In this document: piece after piece, positions 22,888 through 35,161 of the stretch
How the letters are laid out: every line of letters begins with the position of its first letter
Numbering within the stretch: position 1 is the stretch's first letter
Origin: Viola odorata
Lineage: Eukaryota; Streptophyta; Magnoliopsida; Malpighiales; Violaceae
Assembly: GCA_963691705.1 (NCBI GenBank)
Contig: OY829539.1
Coordinates: forward strand, 13,828,501-13,892,500
Direction: 5' to 3'
Length of the DNA: 64,000 bases
The notes under the pieces: model-generated
Database searches by the model: none
The model's input: the letters and a program-made list of their open reading frames with translations, nothing else
What the model was told of the DNA's origin: nothing
Translations under genes and position numbers: made by a program

Positions 22888-23880
22888 CAAAGAGGTAGGG
22901 ATGTTATTGCTTCAGCTTTAGGGGCTTTTGACGCTGGATATTTTTAATAATTTGGAGAAAAAGCTCTCCAAACCCTAGAAAAAATCTGTTGTGGTGAAAC
23001 TTCTTAGTCGGGAACATTATATTATTAGTATAATGTATCAAATTAATTTAGTAATTCAATATTCAACTCTCCTACTTATTTTCAATTTGCATACAAAGAC
23101 TACCATGAAATTTTATTTATTTTTTGATAAGTAGAGCATATATTAAATAAAATAAAATAGGATTCCATCGAAAAAATGGAATCACAATACACAGTTCACT
23201 TCGATCAAGATATAATTTCTTGTGGAGAGCAGTACAAATCAGTAGACGATTAACAAAAGAAACTATCTTGAGTTCTAACCCATTGCAGTACTAGCGCCAA
23301 TGTAGAGAAAATAACCCTACGTAGCGAAGGAGATATATAGTTAAACAACCATAAAATCTTATAAATTTATAAATAAATAATTAAATAAATGAGTAATTAA
23401 ATAGTAAAAAAATTAATAAATATAATAGACATTATTGATTATTCATACAAACTAAGTATATAGACATTATTCATACAAATATAATAGACATTAAACAAGA
23501 TAATGTAGCATGCTTAAAATCATTCTAAGTTTGTTCTTTGCATTGCCTTTGCAATATATATATATATATATATATAAAAGAATGGTATGCTTTACTTTTC
23601 TTAAAGAAGGACAAACCTCTCTTGAATAGAATGGAACGGTGAAACAAAATACAATTTTGAAAGGCAAGTGCGATGGTTTTCGGAGGGGTTTTTTTCTTGG
23701 CTCCACAATCATCAAATCCCTAAAACTAAAAGTGTAAATCTTACCTCGACTTTCTATAGCAGGTGCGAAATCTATGAGCTTCAAACATCTTTAGACCAAA
23801 TATATAGTCATCTATATTAGTAGAAGCAATTTAGTGCCAGCATAGTCGGCATTTACACAAGGGACTAAAGTCACATTAAT
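22888..23880. other. Intergenic DNA 3' of the AIG1-like gene
   Basis: AT-rich, no gene recognised. It contains a (TA)n microsatellite at about 23551-23576. The stretch 23120-23340 might be an old repeat, but nothing diagnostic is visible. Confidence 0.5.
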
Positions 23881-24037
23881 CCACCGATAATATCAAAGCT
23901 TTTGCAGTATGAACTCGGAGTAAAACAATCAAAAAACTACACAGAACAAAGCACACAACTAGTAAAACTCTTGGATGCATTCACAAGAACAACTATAGTC
24001 CAGTCCCGCGTCTCATGGAATGATACAGTCATGCATC

Positions 24038-27000
24038 TCAGAGAATGGTGCAGCTGCCTTTCTCTGCAGGCTTACGGTTACGGAGCTCCTCTGTTTCTTT
24101 CTGAGCTCTTTCAAGGTTCTTCCTCAGTTTTTGTATTTCATTATTTGACTTTTCTTGAGCCAACTGTGCCATCTGTTCTGACTTCAGCCTTGCAGCTTGC
24201 TCCTCAGCCAATTGCTGCTCAAGCCTGGTAGTTGTCTCTCTAAGCTTTGATTCAACCTAAGCACAGACATTTGTATGAATAAGCAAAAGAAACCATTCGG
24301 AAGAAGCTCACGACGTTACAGTATCCCAAAAAAAGCTTTTCAGTTATCACAAGTGTCATGTAACATCACTTCTTGTTATGACCAATGAGCGGAGAAAAAA
24401 TCAACAAAATAGATATAATGAGCATTGAGTGTAGAATTGTAAGAGGTTTTAGTACTCATCTAAGTATTTAAATTTATAGTAGATCATTACAACAGAAAGA
24501 AGCTGAAATCATAATAGTTTCAATATTCAGAAAGGAAAACAATCAACTTCTTAATATAGAAGCTACAAAAATGATTAAAAAAAAATACTCAAATAATAGC
24601 CATGAAATGCAGGATTTTTAATACATGATTAGTGGGACACTATAAAACATGTTATTGCAATGAAAACAATTTGCAAGTCTGGAAACAAAAACATAACTCA
24701 TGGCAGAATCATCAATTCTTATATTGCAATCAGTTTTCACTTGAAAACAACGTGCAAGAGTGCAACAGATTGATCTTCATTTGGTACCATTGAAAAGGTG
24801 TGTACAAAAGATTTAAGTATTTCAGGGCCCAAACCAGCATACCAAAGAAGTTGTTTTACTGCTACTACTAGTTTGGTACTAACTCTTTATTGATTGGGGA
24901 GTATTTCAGTAATTACATTATTGGTGGAAATTCTGGAGTTCACTTATCAATAAAGGGTCTCCACTCCAGGATGTTATTAATAACAATAAAATCAGGTCCA
25001 TCAATAGTAAATTCCTTATTCATTCCACATCATGGAGGAGCTCTAATCTGCTTTTTCTCCCATATTCAGACAAGCGAATGAGGTCAAAAGACTTCCCAGG
25101 CTACCCACTCTATCAATGGGAAGAGACCAATCACTTAGTGAACCATTCATTCTCTCCCCTAGGCCCCTGACACTGTTTCTTTTTTTTTCGTTCCTTGAAA
25201 CATCTGTCCTTTAAAGAAATCAGAATTGAATTTACACTGGAATTTATGATATCAGACTAGTTGTAAATGGGTCAGTGAGGCAAACGTATTTCAGAGTTTA
25301 TGTGCCTTTCTTCATAAGACCCTAACGCAACAGCACCAGATAAACTGTTCACAACCTATTACAGCCTTAAAAACCACTAGATTAAACCCTAATTCAACCA
25401 ATAGAGAAAAAACAAAAAAACTTCCTAGGAACTACCTCTCAACAATCTTGCATACAAACAAATTACAGTCTTTGCACTAATTGATGTGGAAATTTTTTGA
25501 ATGGTGCCCTTAAATTTACTTTAAGGTCCCACCACTTACCACTCAAAGTTATTGTCCAACTTGTTGTTATCTAAAGTATTATCCTTTAAATATATAAAGA
25601 CATGAATATACACCAGGCATAAATAAGTGAATAGTCACTTATCTATGCACGGAAGAACTTCAGTTAACTAATTGCCAGGAACAGATCATTATTCTTCAGA
25701 TGGAACTCATTTCAAAATTAGAGCAACAAATTACTATGCTGATTCAGAGGCTACTTTTTTTTATCAAGCAAGTTTTAATAGGCATAATAAATACTTGCAG
25801 CATGCAGGGTGCCAACAGGAAGTGATTTGACAGAAAAACAAACACAAATAGTGCGGACTACTGACTGCAACTTACAGAACGCACATCCAATTTGGCCAAG
25901 GGATTGAAAGCCTGTCTAATATCAATACTTCTATTTTACTCAACATAGATGTAAAACGCATCTATTTAAGAATAGTATATAGTAAGACGATTTCTAAAAG
26001 AACAGAAAAGCATTTGCCTGACAAAAATGAAAGTAATTCTACCAATAATCACTTGACAGTTGCCTCTGTACTCTATGCCACCTCATTTGTTACTTAAACA
26101 ATCACCAGTAACAGGTAGTGCTTTTAATAACAATTTTAGATTTCATATCTTCACTACTAAGTTTAATCTTCATTCCAGCCTCTACCATTCTCCCTCACCT
26201 GTTCCGTGCTCAACATCCTGCCTCAAGCATCCCCTTGCCAACTAAATAAAAGAAATTCTCTCTATCTAAGCTCACACATTTATCCTCAAATTACAATAGA
26301 ATTGCAACCGTAAACGGGCAAAACTATCTCAAACTTGGACCTATAATGAGAAATCAACATCTTGCAAACATCAATTGGTGACTTGTTGACCCCCATTTCA
26401 ACAACTAGAATCAACAGACATTGCTTTGACAGAATTGAATCATATTTACTTCAACAAGAATACTCAAGTGGGGTTTGGCAAATCCGAGAACCATATTTTG
26501 AAGTTTAGAACTGATCTTGAATTTCTTTTTTTAGAGGAAGTATCAAAGATTGAGGATTTTTTTATCACCACCACACAAAAAAATTTAAACACTATGTAGG
26601 AAACAGCCAAACAAAGAGACTAGGAAAGAATGGTTTAATGGCGTAGAACTATGAAGGGTGAATTGGGGGATGCATTGTTCTGTCTTTTAATACATTTACA
26701 TTATGGTGCTAATTGAGGGGTTCCCATGAGAGTCATAGAGTTAACTTTTCATAAGTTGGTTTCATGGAAACTAAGGAATCTTGATTGCAGCAAGCAGCCC
26801 TCAAACAATAGAGTGCATGAGAGATCTACAAAAACAGGAGGAAAGTGTTATTACCATCTCAGTTATTCGTTTCAGTTGGTCTTCATAAGTCCGATGCATC
26901 TGTTCCTTTAACTCTGATATTTCGCATTTAGTATACCCCTTCAAGGAATTCACTTCTTCTTGTTGCTCACGAAGTTTGATAGCTCCTTTCTGTAAAATAA

Positions 27001-28384
27001 AACAACTCATCGACCTCCACTTTTACACTCAAATATAATAATAACCATGAAAAAAATTGTAAAAAATCACATGCCTGTAGTTCAACAAATAACTCGTCAG
27101 TGAACGGTTTCCCACCATTCTGTGCTATGACTGTGTTTACAAGAGAGAGCAGCTGTTGAACCTGATTAGCTCTATGTACTTCATCTCTAGTCTTGTTATC
27201 AAAAAGAACTCGTCGATTCCCACACAATGTCAGAATTTCCTACAAAAGTATTTGCAATTGGTAAAAATAACATCACCTTTATACTCATTAGTGATACAAG
27301 ATCAATCGGTAGCATTCTCAGTTGACTATTAGTTGGCTACCTATTCAAACTGTTACGTTCGGAGGACAAGTGTAGCTAATTCAGAAAATCGAAATAAGTC
27401 ACTCATCTTCATGTGCATTCCAGGTGGTGAGACATGAATTAAGACTAACCAAGTAGTAAGTCTCCAGCGGAAAACCCAAGACTCTTTGTTCATTGGTTAC
27501 TTAGCAGACAACTTGTGAAATAGAATGATTTGCTATTTGAAAAGTTTAGCATCATTTAACCTTAGTTAATTCTTAAGAAGTTAGGGGGTTCAAAGAAGCT
27601 TATCAAAAAAACAAATAAATAAATAAATAATCATACCTAATTCACGTCCAACATAAAAAAAGCTTGAATCTAAAGTATGTGAAACTTTTAGAACTTTACA
27701 ATAAAAATCATGAAGTCAAAAATCAGGTACCTTTAACGGCTTCGGACAATCACGACCCAAATAATCTTCCAATGTCTCATCATTATCCTCAAGTTCATCA
27801 CCCCCAGTGAAGACTACAATCATGTAGTCAACTATCTTGCTACCGAACAGAGTTCGTAAGCTACGAAGTGCAGCCTCTTCCTCTTGGGAAAAACGAGATC
27901 TAACCGAGAAAACTACAAGGACAGCATGAATTCCATCCTTCGCCATATCAATACATTTGACAATTTCCTTGCCAATAAAGTCCGACTCAGGAGAAAAATC
28001 AAACAGTCCTGCAATTGCTTATCAGTTAGTCTTAATGTGCTACAAAGTTGAGCACATATTATGCATAACAAATATTATGAAGAGAGACCAAGAGCTTGAT
28101 ATTACACCAAGTTATCAAACACGGAAGAATAGCTACTATTTTGTACCAGGAGTATCGATGACGTTGACAATTTGGCCATCCCTCAACACAGTTTGCTGCA
28201 ATTCACAAGTACTGGTAACTCCATTTGAACTAGCCCTTGACTTAAATGCCTTCCTACCAAGAATACTGTTGCCTGTCGCACTTTTACCATTACCAGTACG
28301 CCCAACTAGGACAACTGTCCTGACCCCATTGGCAAGTGAAGCAAGCTCCCAGTCATCATCTATTGGAATAGAACTTCCGCCCAT
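24038..28384 (-). CDS. AIG1/GIMAP-like P-loop GTPase (IAN family)
   Basis: Five coding exons on the minus strand: 28147-28384, 27731-28008, 27075-27239, 26855-26989, 24038-24256; together 344 residues, a usual length for plant AIG1/IAN proteins. GTPase motifs: Walker A/G1 GRTGNGKSATGNSIL, G3 DTPG (its glycine codon is split by intron 1), the AIG1 block SLRTLFGSKIVDYMIVVFTGGDEL with G4-like TGGD, and CGNRRVLFDN as the G5-side conserved box. The last two exons encode a long charged coiled coil, and the protein ends GSCTIL, a CaaX-like tail ending in Leu that suggests geranylgeranylation and membrane attachment. Intron 3 has a GC donor (CAG/GCATGT). An in-frame ATG lies upstream at 28450, but an acceptor at 28441-28442 and the family-like start MGGSS...DDWE favour 28384. 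Plant members are linked to pathogen and heat responses; that role is from the family, not from this sequence. Confidence 0.9.
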
Positions 28385-29160
28385 TGTTCCTGTTCTGGCT
28401 ACCTGGTGGCTTGAAGACACTTCCACTAAAGAATTTTCACCTTTAAACATAAAAAGAAACTAATCATAACTTTTACAAGTATGCCTTCTATGACAGATTT
28501 ATCTCCATGAACCAGTCAATACACCATACAATGAAAAAAGTAAGGCTGAAATGTAAAACGGAAAAAAAAAATTGAACTTCTCCGTTTTAAGTGATGGCAA
28601 AATAGGTTTGGTAAATTCCTAACAAGATGATGAGTATTATACCAGTGCAAACCAGAAAAAGAACATTATTCAGAACAAAATAAACATAACAACTTAATTG
28701 AGATCCACCATGTTGTACTCTTTAAGAGTTGTATCCTACAGAAAAATTTAATCGGAAGAACCAAAGCCACTAAAAACCAAAAGGAGAAAAACCTTATGAG
28801 GTCTCACATCCATGTCACCGCAGTCATAAAAACATAGACCCAACTAAGAATAGTTTCAAAAGATTGGAAAAAGAACTTATCCAAGAACCCACAAAACCAG
28901 AATCAACGATTAACCCAGATTCCAAAAATTTCGAACCAAACATTCATTTGTGTTTGTGACTCCAAGCTAAGGAAAAGCCATCAATTGCTAGAGAACTTCC
29001 AAACAAACCATAAGCATGATGAAAAAAACAAAGAGAATACTAGTAATGAACAAAGGAAAAGGAAGATGCAAACTTGATCATCGCCATCGTCATAAAGGTT
29101 GTGTTGGACTACTCACGTTAAGACTGAGAAGAGAAGATGAAACGAAGGGTTTCTCTTTGA
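28385..29160 (-). promoter_or_regulatory. 5' UTR and leader intron of the AIG1-like gene
   Basis: Exon remainder 28385-28440 is preceded by an AAG acceptor at 28440/28441. A candidate first UTR exon (about 29117-29160) ends in a good donor AAC/GTGAGT (29111-29116). The intron of about 670 bp holds no recognised element. The Harbinger-like candidate begins at 29183, so the core promoter may lie partly in transposon sequence. Confidence 0.55.
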
Positions 29161-29370
29161 CCAAGTAATGTTTTGATACTAAGGGTCTGTTTGGCGTTCC
29201 GGTTCTAGTCCGAAAAGTGCTGTGGCAAAAGCACCGTGGGAAAAGCACTTATGGAAAAGCTAGTATGCTGTTTGGTAAACATTTTTTAAAAGTGCGGTGG
29301 AAAACGAGAAGTTGTTTTTGGTGTTTGGTAAACACTGCTTTTAGAACTATGGTTTGAGTATAAAATGACT

Positions 29371-29945
29371 ATAAAGGGCATCAGTCATTTTTAGTGTTAT
29401 TTATTTATATTATTTAATTCAATCTTTTTTTCTAAACAAATAATTTAAGTATAATTTTCTAAAAGCTGCAATTTTAACCTTTTAACTATAAAGGACACAA
29501 TTTGTTTCAAGCATTAAAATTAATATTTTTTAGTATATATATAGATTATTTAAATCAATCTATTTCTTGAAACAAATAATTAACATTTTATTAAATAAAG
29601 TTAAATATTGAGCACTATTTTAAAATTTTACAAATATAAAATCACAATTATCTATTCATCATTAATCTATTACCTTTTGAGTTACTTTTTTTATGCGAAT
29701 ACATCAATAATATTTTTTAAAGGCATCAGTCATTTTTAATGTTATTTATTTACATTATTTAAATCAATCTTTTTTCTAAACAAATAATTTAACTGTATTT
29801 TTCTAAAAGCTGCAATTTTAACCTTTTAACTATAAAAAACACAATTTGTTTTAAGCATTAAAATTAATATTTTTTAGTATATATAGATTATTTAAATCAA
29901 TCTATTTTTTTAAACAAATAATTAATATTTTATTAAATAAAAACC
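29371..29945. repeat. Diverged direct repeat of about 230 bp
   Basis: 29385-29600 and 29726-29945 share GGCATCAGTCATTTTTA and then CTAAAAGCTGCAATTTTAAC through AATTAATATTTTTTAGTATA, with small indels. AT-rich and non-coding. Confidence 0.85.
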
Positions 29946-30470
29946 ATAGTTCTATTTTGATGTTAAGAAAATTAATATGACAATTTTTGTAATAGTTCAC
30001 TCCAATATTTTATGAATTTATATAAAATCGCAATATAATTTGTGAAGTGATATACAACCATAAACTATTATGCAACTAAAATCATCTTGCATACTTTTTT
30101 CTTTCTTTCTAATTTATGTTTATTACTCTCTTAAATTTTGAATGATTTTGTCATAAAATAGTAACATTACAATATTTACCATATGGTTCAATTATTAAAA
30201 TATTCTACTAAATATATTTAAAATATTAGGATCTTATTTTTTATTTTGGTATTGTCACTAACTAATTGATATCCAATCTTACATTAAATAATATAATTGG
30301 TATTTCTATTTTAGATTTATCAAAATGTACAATATTTTTGAAATATGTAATAGCACATATAATAAATAAAAAACTTGATAAATAATCACATTTTTTTTAG
30401 TGAGTTTGTTACATTTTTTGTGATAAATCGTCAACTTATAAATATTTTATTCAACTTATAAATATTTTAT

Positions 30471-31259
30471 TTAACAAAAAATCCAGAGGTCAGCAGAGAA
30501 GTCTCGAAGAGCAAGAGCAGACACAAGCTTCTTGCCCTCAAATTCCTTCAACTGACCAACAGCATACTCATCAATGGCATCAACCATGTAAAGGACCTCA
30601 TATCCCTTCTTCTTCAGCTTCTCAAGGAAAGGAGAGTTCTCAACAGCCTTCTTGCTCTCTCTAGTGATATAGAAGATGTCATTCTGCCCCTCCTTCATCC
30701 TTGTCACATAGTCTTTCAGACTGGTCAATTCATCACCACTCTTGGTCGAGTGGTAGCGGAGCAGCTCAGCAAGCTTGGTCTTGTTGGTAGAATCCTCATG
30801 AATGCCAAGCTTCAAATTTTTTGAGAATGCTTCATAGAACTTGTTGTAGTCCTCCTTATTCTCTGCGATCTCAAAGAAAAGCTCAATGCATTTCTTGACC
30901 AGGTTTTTGCGGATGACCTTCAGGATCTTGTTCTGCTGCAACATCTCCCTGGAGATGTTGAGGGGTAGGTCCTCTGAATCCACAATACCTTTAACAAAGC
31001 TCAGGTACTCTGGCATCAATTCCTCACAGTTGTCCATGATGAAGACACGGCGGACATAGAGCTTGATGTTGTTCTGCTTCTTCTTCTTGTCAAAGAGATC
31101 AAAGGGTGCTCTCTTAGGGACAAAGAGCACAGCCTTGAACTCAAGCTGACCCTCAACTGAGAAGTGCTTCACAGCTAGATGCTCCTCCCAATCATTGGTA
31201 AGACTCTTGTAAAAAGCAGCATACTGGTGATCTCCTCTGGCTTCCTCATCCAAATTGCA
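30471..31259 (-). pseudogene. Cytosolic HSP90 middle-domain fragment
   Basis: On the minus strand 31223-30516 encodes a near-intact stretch of a plant cytosolic HSP90: [20 protein letters not shown], then [50 protein letters not shown], and [20 protein letters not shown]. It covers the middle (client-binding) domain and part of the C-terminal domain only; the N-terminal ATPase domain and the MEEVD tail are absent. At the 5' side 31224-31259 is HSP90-like ([10 protein letters not shown]) but in another frame, indicating a deletion of about 7-8 bases. At the 3' side homology ends after KKLVSA and unrelated residues lead to a stop at 30471. Not a functional chaperone. It lies inside the candidate Harbinger-like element, downstream of and in the same orientation as a captured promoter/exon. 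Confidence 0.9.
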
Positions 31260-32310
31260 TCTAACCTATTATATCAAGAACCCCTATGACAGACAAATGT
31301 GATGTGTCCTATGCAGTGTAGCCTAGTTTAGCATCATGCTCAAGAAGTTTTGAAGTGGTACCTGCAACTCCAAAACAAAACTTCAACTGAATTTGAAATG
31401 AAAATTGAGAAGTATGATCCGATACAATAGACAAATTAGGTTCAAATAAGAAAAGAAGGAATCCTTCCACCATTAAGACATAGATGTACCATGTTTAAAG
31501 AGTTCTTAGAAGATCAAGATTAATTGAATAGCATACAAGGAACTAATGGATACATCTCAAGCTTCATAGAACGCATTTTAGTGTCCATAAAGATGAATGG
31601 ACAATTTCAAGACAGCAAACAAAAATATATTGATGCATGAAGAATATGAAAGTCGTAGGAAGATTAGCCAAAGTACTTCAACCGCAAGCCCAAGCTTGGA
31701 GCTAAGTAACAACCGTTGGAATAATAAAAATCAAGGTAGAGCCACCCAACAGAGAAAACTCCTCTTACTTAAATAGATGAGTATAAATCACATAAACTGA
31801 CCATATTGGACCGATGAAAATCAAAGAATCCAAAACCACCGCTATTTCACACATACATGACCAAAAGAACCAGAACTTCCTGCATATCCTCTAATTGTGA
31901 ACTATACACTACAGTGCCCAATCCACTAGAATAAGTCATCCTTTCAAATGGGCACTCGTCAACCATGTTCAAACTGATCACAACATTAACCAATTATCCT
32001 AAAAGAAAAACCAAAACCAATAAAGAAATGCATTTCCAGAATTCACTACATCCTTATTTATAGGTAAACATAGCACTACTCTTTGGAGCCACGGGTGTAG
32101 TAAACACGAAACCCAGATTGACAGATTGTGAAATTGACCAATCGTTGGAAAGAACGCAAGAATCCGGCCAGCATACATGCATATGATTCATCACTTAAAG
32201 GATACACATCAGAAAATAGTAAAACCCACATAAAAAAATCCAATAAAATAAGGAATACAAGAAAGAATTAACATGAAAAAGAAGAGAAAGATACAGAAGG
32301 GAGGAAGTAC

Positions 32311-32499
32311 TTTGATGGTACGAGCTTGTTCAGAGCTGAGGGAGGCTTTAGCGAAGGTGGTGTCATCATCGACAAAGACAGCTTTCTTGATGAGTAATTT
32401 TTGGAGAGAGTCGAGATTCGATGCCATCTCCGTTATATTGCCTACAACAGCTTTCCATCTCTCGTAACTGCTTCCTTTCCCTTCCTCTTCCATTCTCAT
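32311..32499 (-). pseudogene. Promoter and first coding exon of a plant coiled-coil protein gene (partial)
   Basis: 63 codons from the ATG at 32499 (a second ATG at 32493): MEEEGKGSSYERWKAVVGNI followed by a Leu-rich helix and SSEQARTIK, ending at a donor AAA/GTACTT (phase 0). It resembles the N-terminus of a small conserved plant coiled-coil protein whose name I cannot give with certainty. Upstream, a GA/CT-rich leader (about 32600-32690) and a UTR intron (donor CAG/GTACTC about 32576, acceptor TTTTAG about 32512) suggest a complete promoter. No continuation exons are recognisable between here and the HSP90 fragment; an acceptor TTGCAG at about 31360 leads quickly to a stop. Likely a captured or truncated gene. 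Confidence 0.6.
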
Positions 32500-33050
32500 G
32501 CTTCCTCTAAAATTGAAAGAAGAAAGTAGAATACGGTTTGGGTATTTGTAACCAACCGATCTTGAAGAGGGAGTACCTGAAGGCTGAAGCTATCTTCTGG
32601 GTTTGGGAGTTAGAGCGAAGCGAGAGAGAGAGCGAGAGCGGAGTGAGAGCGGAGTGAGAGAGAGAAGCGAGAAAGAGAGAGCGGAGGGTTGAAGATGAGA
32701 CTTTTATACCTGGTACAAGTGTAAATATGAACAAGTGGAGTCAATAATTTTGTCCACTTAAAATTTAAAACTCCTTCCCGTCCTCTTCTCAAAACCATTG
32801 GTTTTGGGCTGGAGCAATTTGCTCCTTCTTAAAACCAAGGTTTTCCCTAGTTTTGAACTCAAGCTTCTTAGGAAGCTTGGTTTGAAAAGCAGTTCCCAAA
32901 CAGCATTATCCAACTTCTTGGTTTTGAAACCAACTTCTACAACCCAAACCTGTTTCCCAAACAGGCACTAAGCAAGATGTGGGATTTTATATGGGGTTTT
33001 AATTGTACGGTGTTTTAATTATTTTAAAAGTCTCATCCTCTATCCACATA

Positions 33051-33280
33051 CTCCCTCCGGCTGAAATTACTTATCGTTTTACTGTTCATGTACGCATTTT
33101 GAGGAGGCCGAATGACTCACTATTTGACCCCAAAAAAATTCGTACTGTGAACGTACGTTAATGATTAACGTACGTTAGAAAAAAAGTACGAAATTTTTTG
33201 GGGTCAAATAGTGAGTCATCTAGGCCTCCTAGGAAGACGTGCATGAACAGTAAACGACAAGTAATTTCAGCCGGAGGGAG
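33051..33280. mobile_element. Stowaway-like MITE (Tc1/mariner type)
   Basis: 230 bp with CTCCCTCCGG at the left end and its inverse at the right, flanked by TA. Nearly the whole element is a palindrome; the centre is an ACGTACGTTA hairpin. It shares the core AGGCCGAATGACTCACTATTTG with the MITE at 53695. Confidence 0.93.
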
Positions 33281-33448
33281 TAATCCATTATAACATTCAT
33301 CGTGTTCTTTTCTTAAACCAACTTTTTTTATTATTTTTTTATAAATATAAATAATAGTCTTACTTCCATGTGGGAGAAATGCAATGGGTTAAATCCGTTA
33401 AAAATGGAGAAAATGTCATTTATTCATAAGTTTTTCTGTCATATTTTA

Positions 33449-35104
33449 GGTAGCGTTTGGTTGGCGAAATAAAAAAAAAATGATTCGAGAATTTAAAATT
33501 CTGAATTTTATTACATTTGGTTGCGACAAGGAAAGTTGTATTCTCTCACTTTCCCCAAAGGTAGTTTTTAGTCCACGGAATACTACTTTCCTCCTTAGAA
33601 TCACTCTTCCGGGAGAATAATACCTAGTATTCTCCCAGGAGAATGTTAGTTTTTTTTGTTTGGTTAGGATTTAGATTCCCGGGAAAATAACATTATTGTG
33701 TTTGTTTTATACTTGGGAATCCTCAAGGAAAGTAAGAAAAATGACTACTTTATTTTTTTTTCTATATTTGTATCTTTGTTATCTTATTTTGTGTCAAATT
33801 ATTCTTTTCTATATATACTTTATCATGGACTTTGTCACTATTTAATTGTCTATTTTTCAACAATTAAAATATCAAATGAGTTTTCAAAATTTTCATTATT
33901 GCAATGGGTTAGTTGATGGGTAGATTAAAAAATTTAGTTTTATGAACCTTCTTTATCCAACCTTCAGAATATATATTTTTATCAAACTTTAAAAATAATT
34001 TACAACTTAAAAAAAATTAAAAATGTACCAAAACTTTAAAAAAGAATCTGAAACATAAAAAAGGAAAAATTTTAGAAATTAAATATTAAAAAATATGAAA
34101 CTAAAAAAAATAACACATATAAAAAAAAGTGTAAAAAAATAATAAAAAATGGAAACTAAAACTAAGAGAGAATGGAATAAGTTTTTTTTCTCTTTTTTAG
34201 AATAATGCTAGTATGAGGGGACAAATATGTAATTTATGTAAGAAATTAGCTTTCCTTGCATCAAGTAATCACTCTCCCCACCCTCTAGCTAGGAAATCAC
34301 TTTCCCCCATTTTTTGGAAAGTCAAGAGGGTCAAGGAAAGTTGGATTCCAGGGGAGAGTGATTCCTTGTCGTAACCAAACACAATAAAGCTCAGAATCTC
34401 AGATTTTCGAGTCACTTTCCTTCCTGATTTCGCCAACCAAACGCACCCAAAATGGGAGAAAATGATTCCTTGACTAGGGGGTGGAGAGAGTGATTCCCTG
34501 ATATAGGGAAAGTAATTTTCTTTCTTAAATTACATATTTATCCAAAAATAATTATATAAAAATAACCTAATAAAGTTGCTCATCGTCTTCTTCCTTCTCT
34601 GTACCTAAACCTAATATGAAGGTTGTGTCATTTATCATGTTCTTAACCTGCAAAAAAATCATAGCCAGAAAGCAAACTTATTATATAGCCATAAAGCTAA
34701 ATTTCTTAATCCACCCGTCAACCAACCCCTTGTAATGAAGATTTTGAAAACTCATTTAATATTATGATTGTTGAAAGATAGATAATTGAATAGAGAGAAA
34801 GTTCAACGTGTTTAGAGGAAAAATTACCTCTTATGGCCCAATTGTGTAGCACAATATATATAGAAAAGAATAATTAAACACCTACTATGAACAAGATAGC
34901 AAAGACACAAATATAGAAAAGGATATTGTAGTAATTTTTCTTTCTTTCCCTTCCAATTCTCAAGTACAAAACAAACACAAGAATGTTACTTTCCTAGGAA
35001 TCTTAAATCTCAACCAAACACAAAAAACTAACATTCCCCCTAATCACTCTCTCGGGAGAGTGATTCCAAGAGGGAAAGTAGTATTCCGTAAGCCAAACGC
35101 TACC
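33449..35104. mobile_element. Nested Harbinger-like inverted-repeat elements
   Basis: Outer ends GGTAGCGTTTGG at 33449 and inverted at 35104 are flanked by TTA (33446-33448, 35105-35107). Long inverted repeats pair 33555-33760 with 34910-35104, and a second related pair joins 33449-33550 with about 34260-34447 (GGCGAAAT...). This looks like one element inserted into a relative. No transposase ORF; the AT-rich centre is non-coding. Confidence 0.65.
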
Positions 35105-35161
35105 TTAAATGTTAGGCATTGATGCTTAACCAACAATAACTATCGGATTTAATCAAGGTAG

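Larger units (their letters stand above)
29183..32968. mobile_element. Candidate Harbinger-like element carrying host gene fragments
   Basis: Left end GGGTCTGTTTGG at 29183 and inverted GTGCCTGTTTGG ending at 32968 match at 10 of 12 positions and are flanked by TAA (29180-29182, 32969-32971; ACTAA on both sides if counted longer), a size fitting PIF/Harbinger duplications. A short element at 52273-52680 has the same pair of ends (GGTCTGTTTGGCGTTCC and GTGTTTGTTT), supporting the view that these belong together. No transposase is present. The interior carries an HSP90 fragment and a promoter plus first exon of another gene. Alternative: two separate MITEs bracketing unrelated pseudogenes. Confidence 0.5.

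Noticed and set aside
24890..26245. Short plus-strand frames opposite the AIG1-like gene
   Set aside because: They fall in its 2.6-kb fourth intron, are short, and show no domain.
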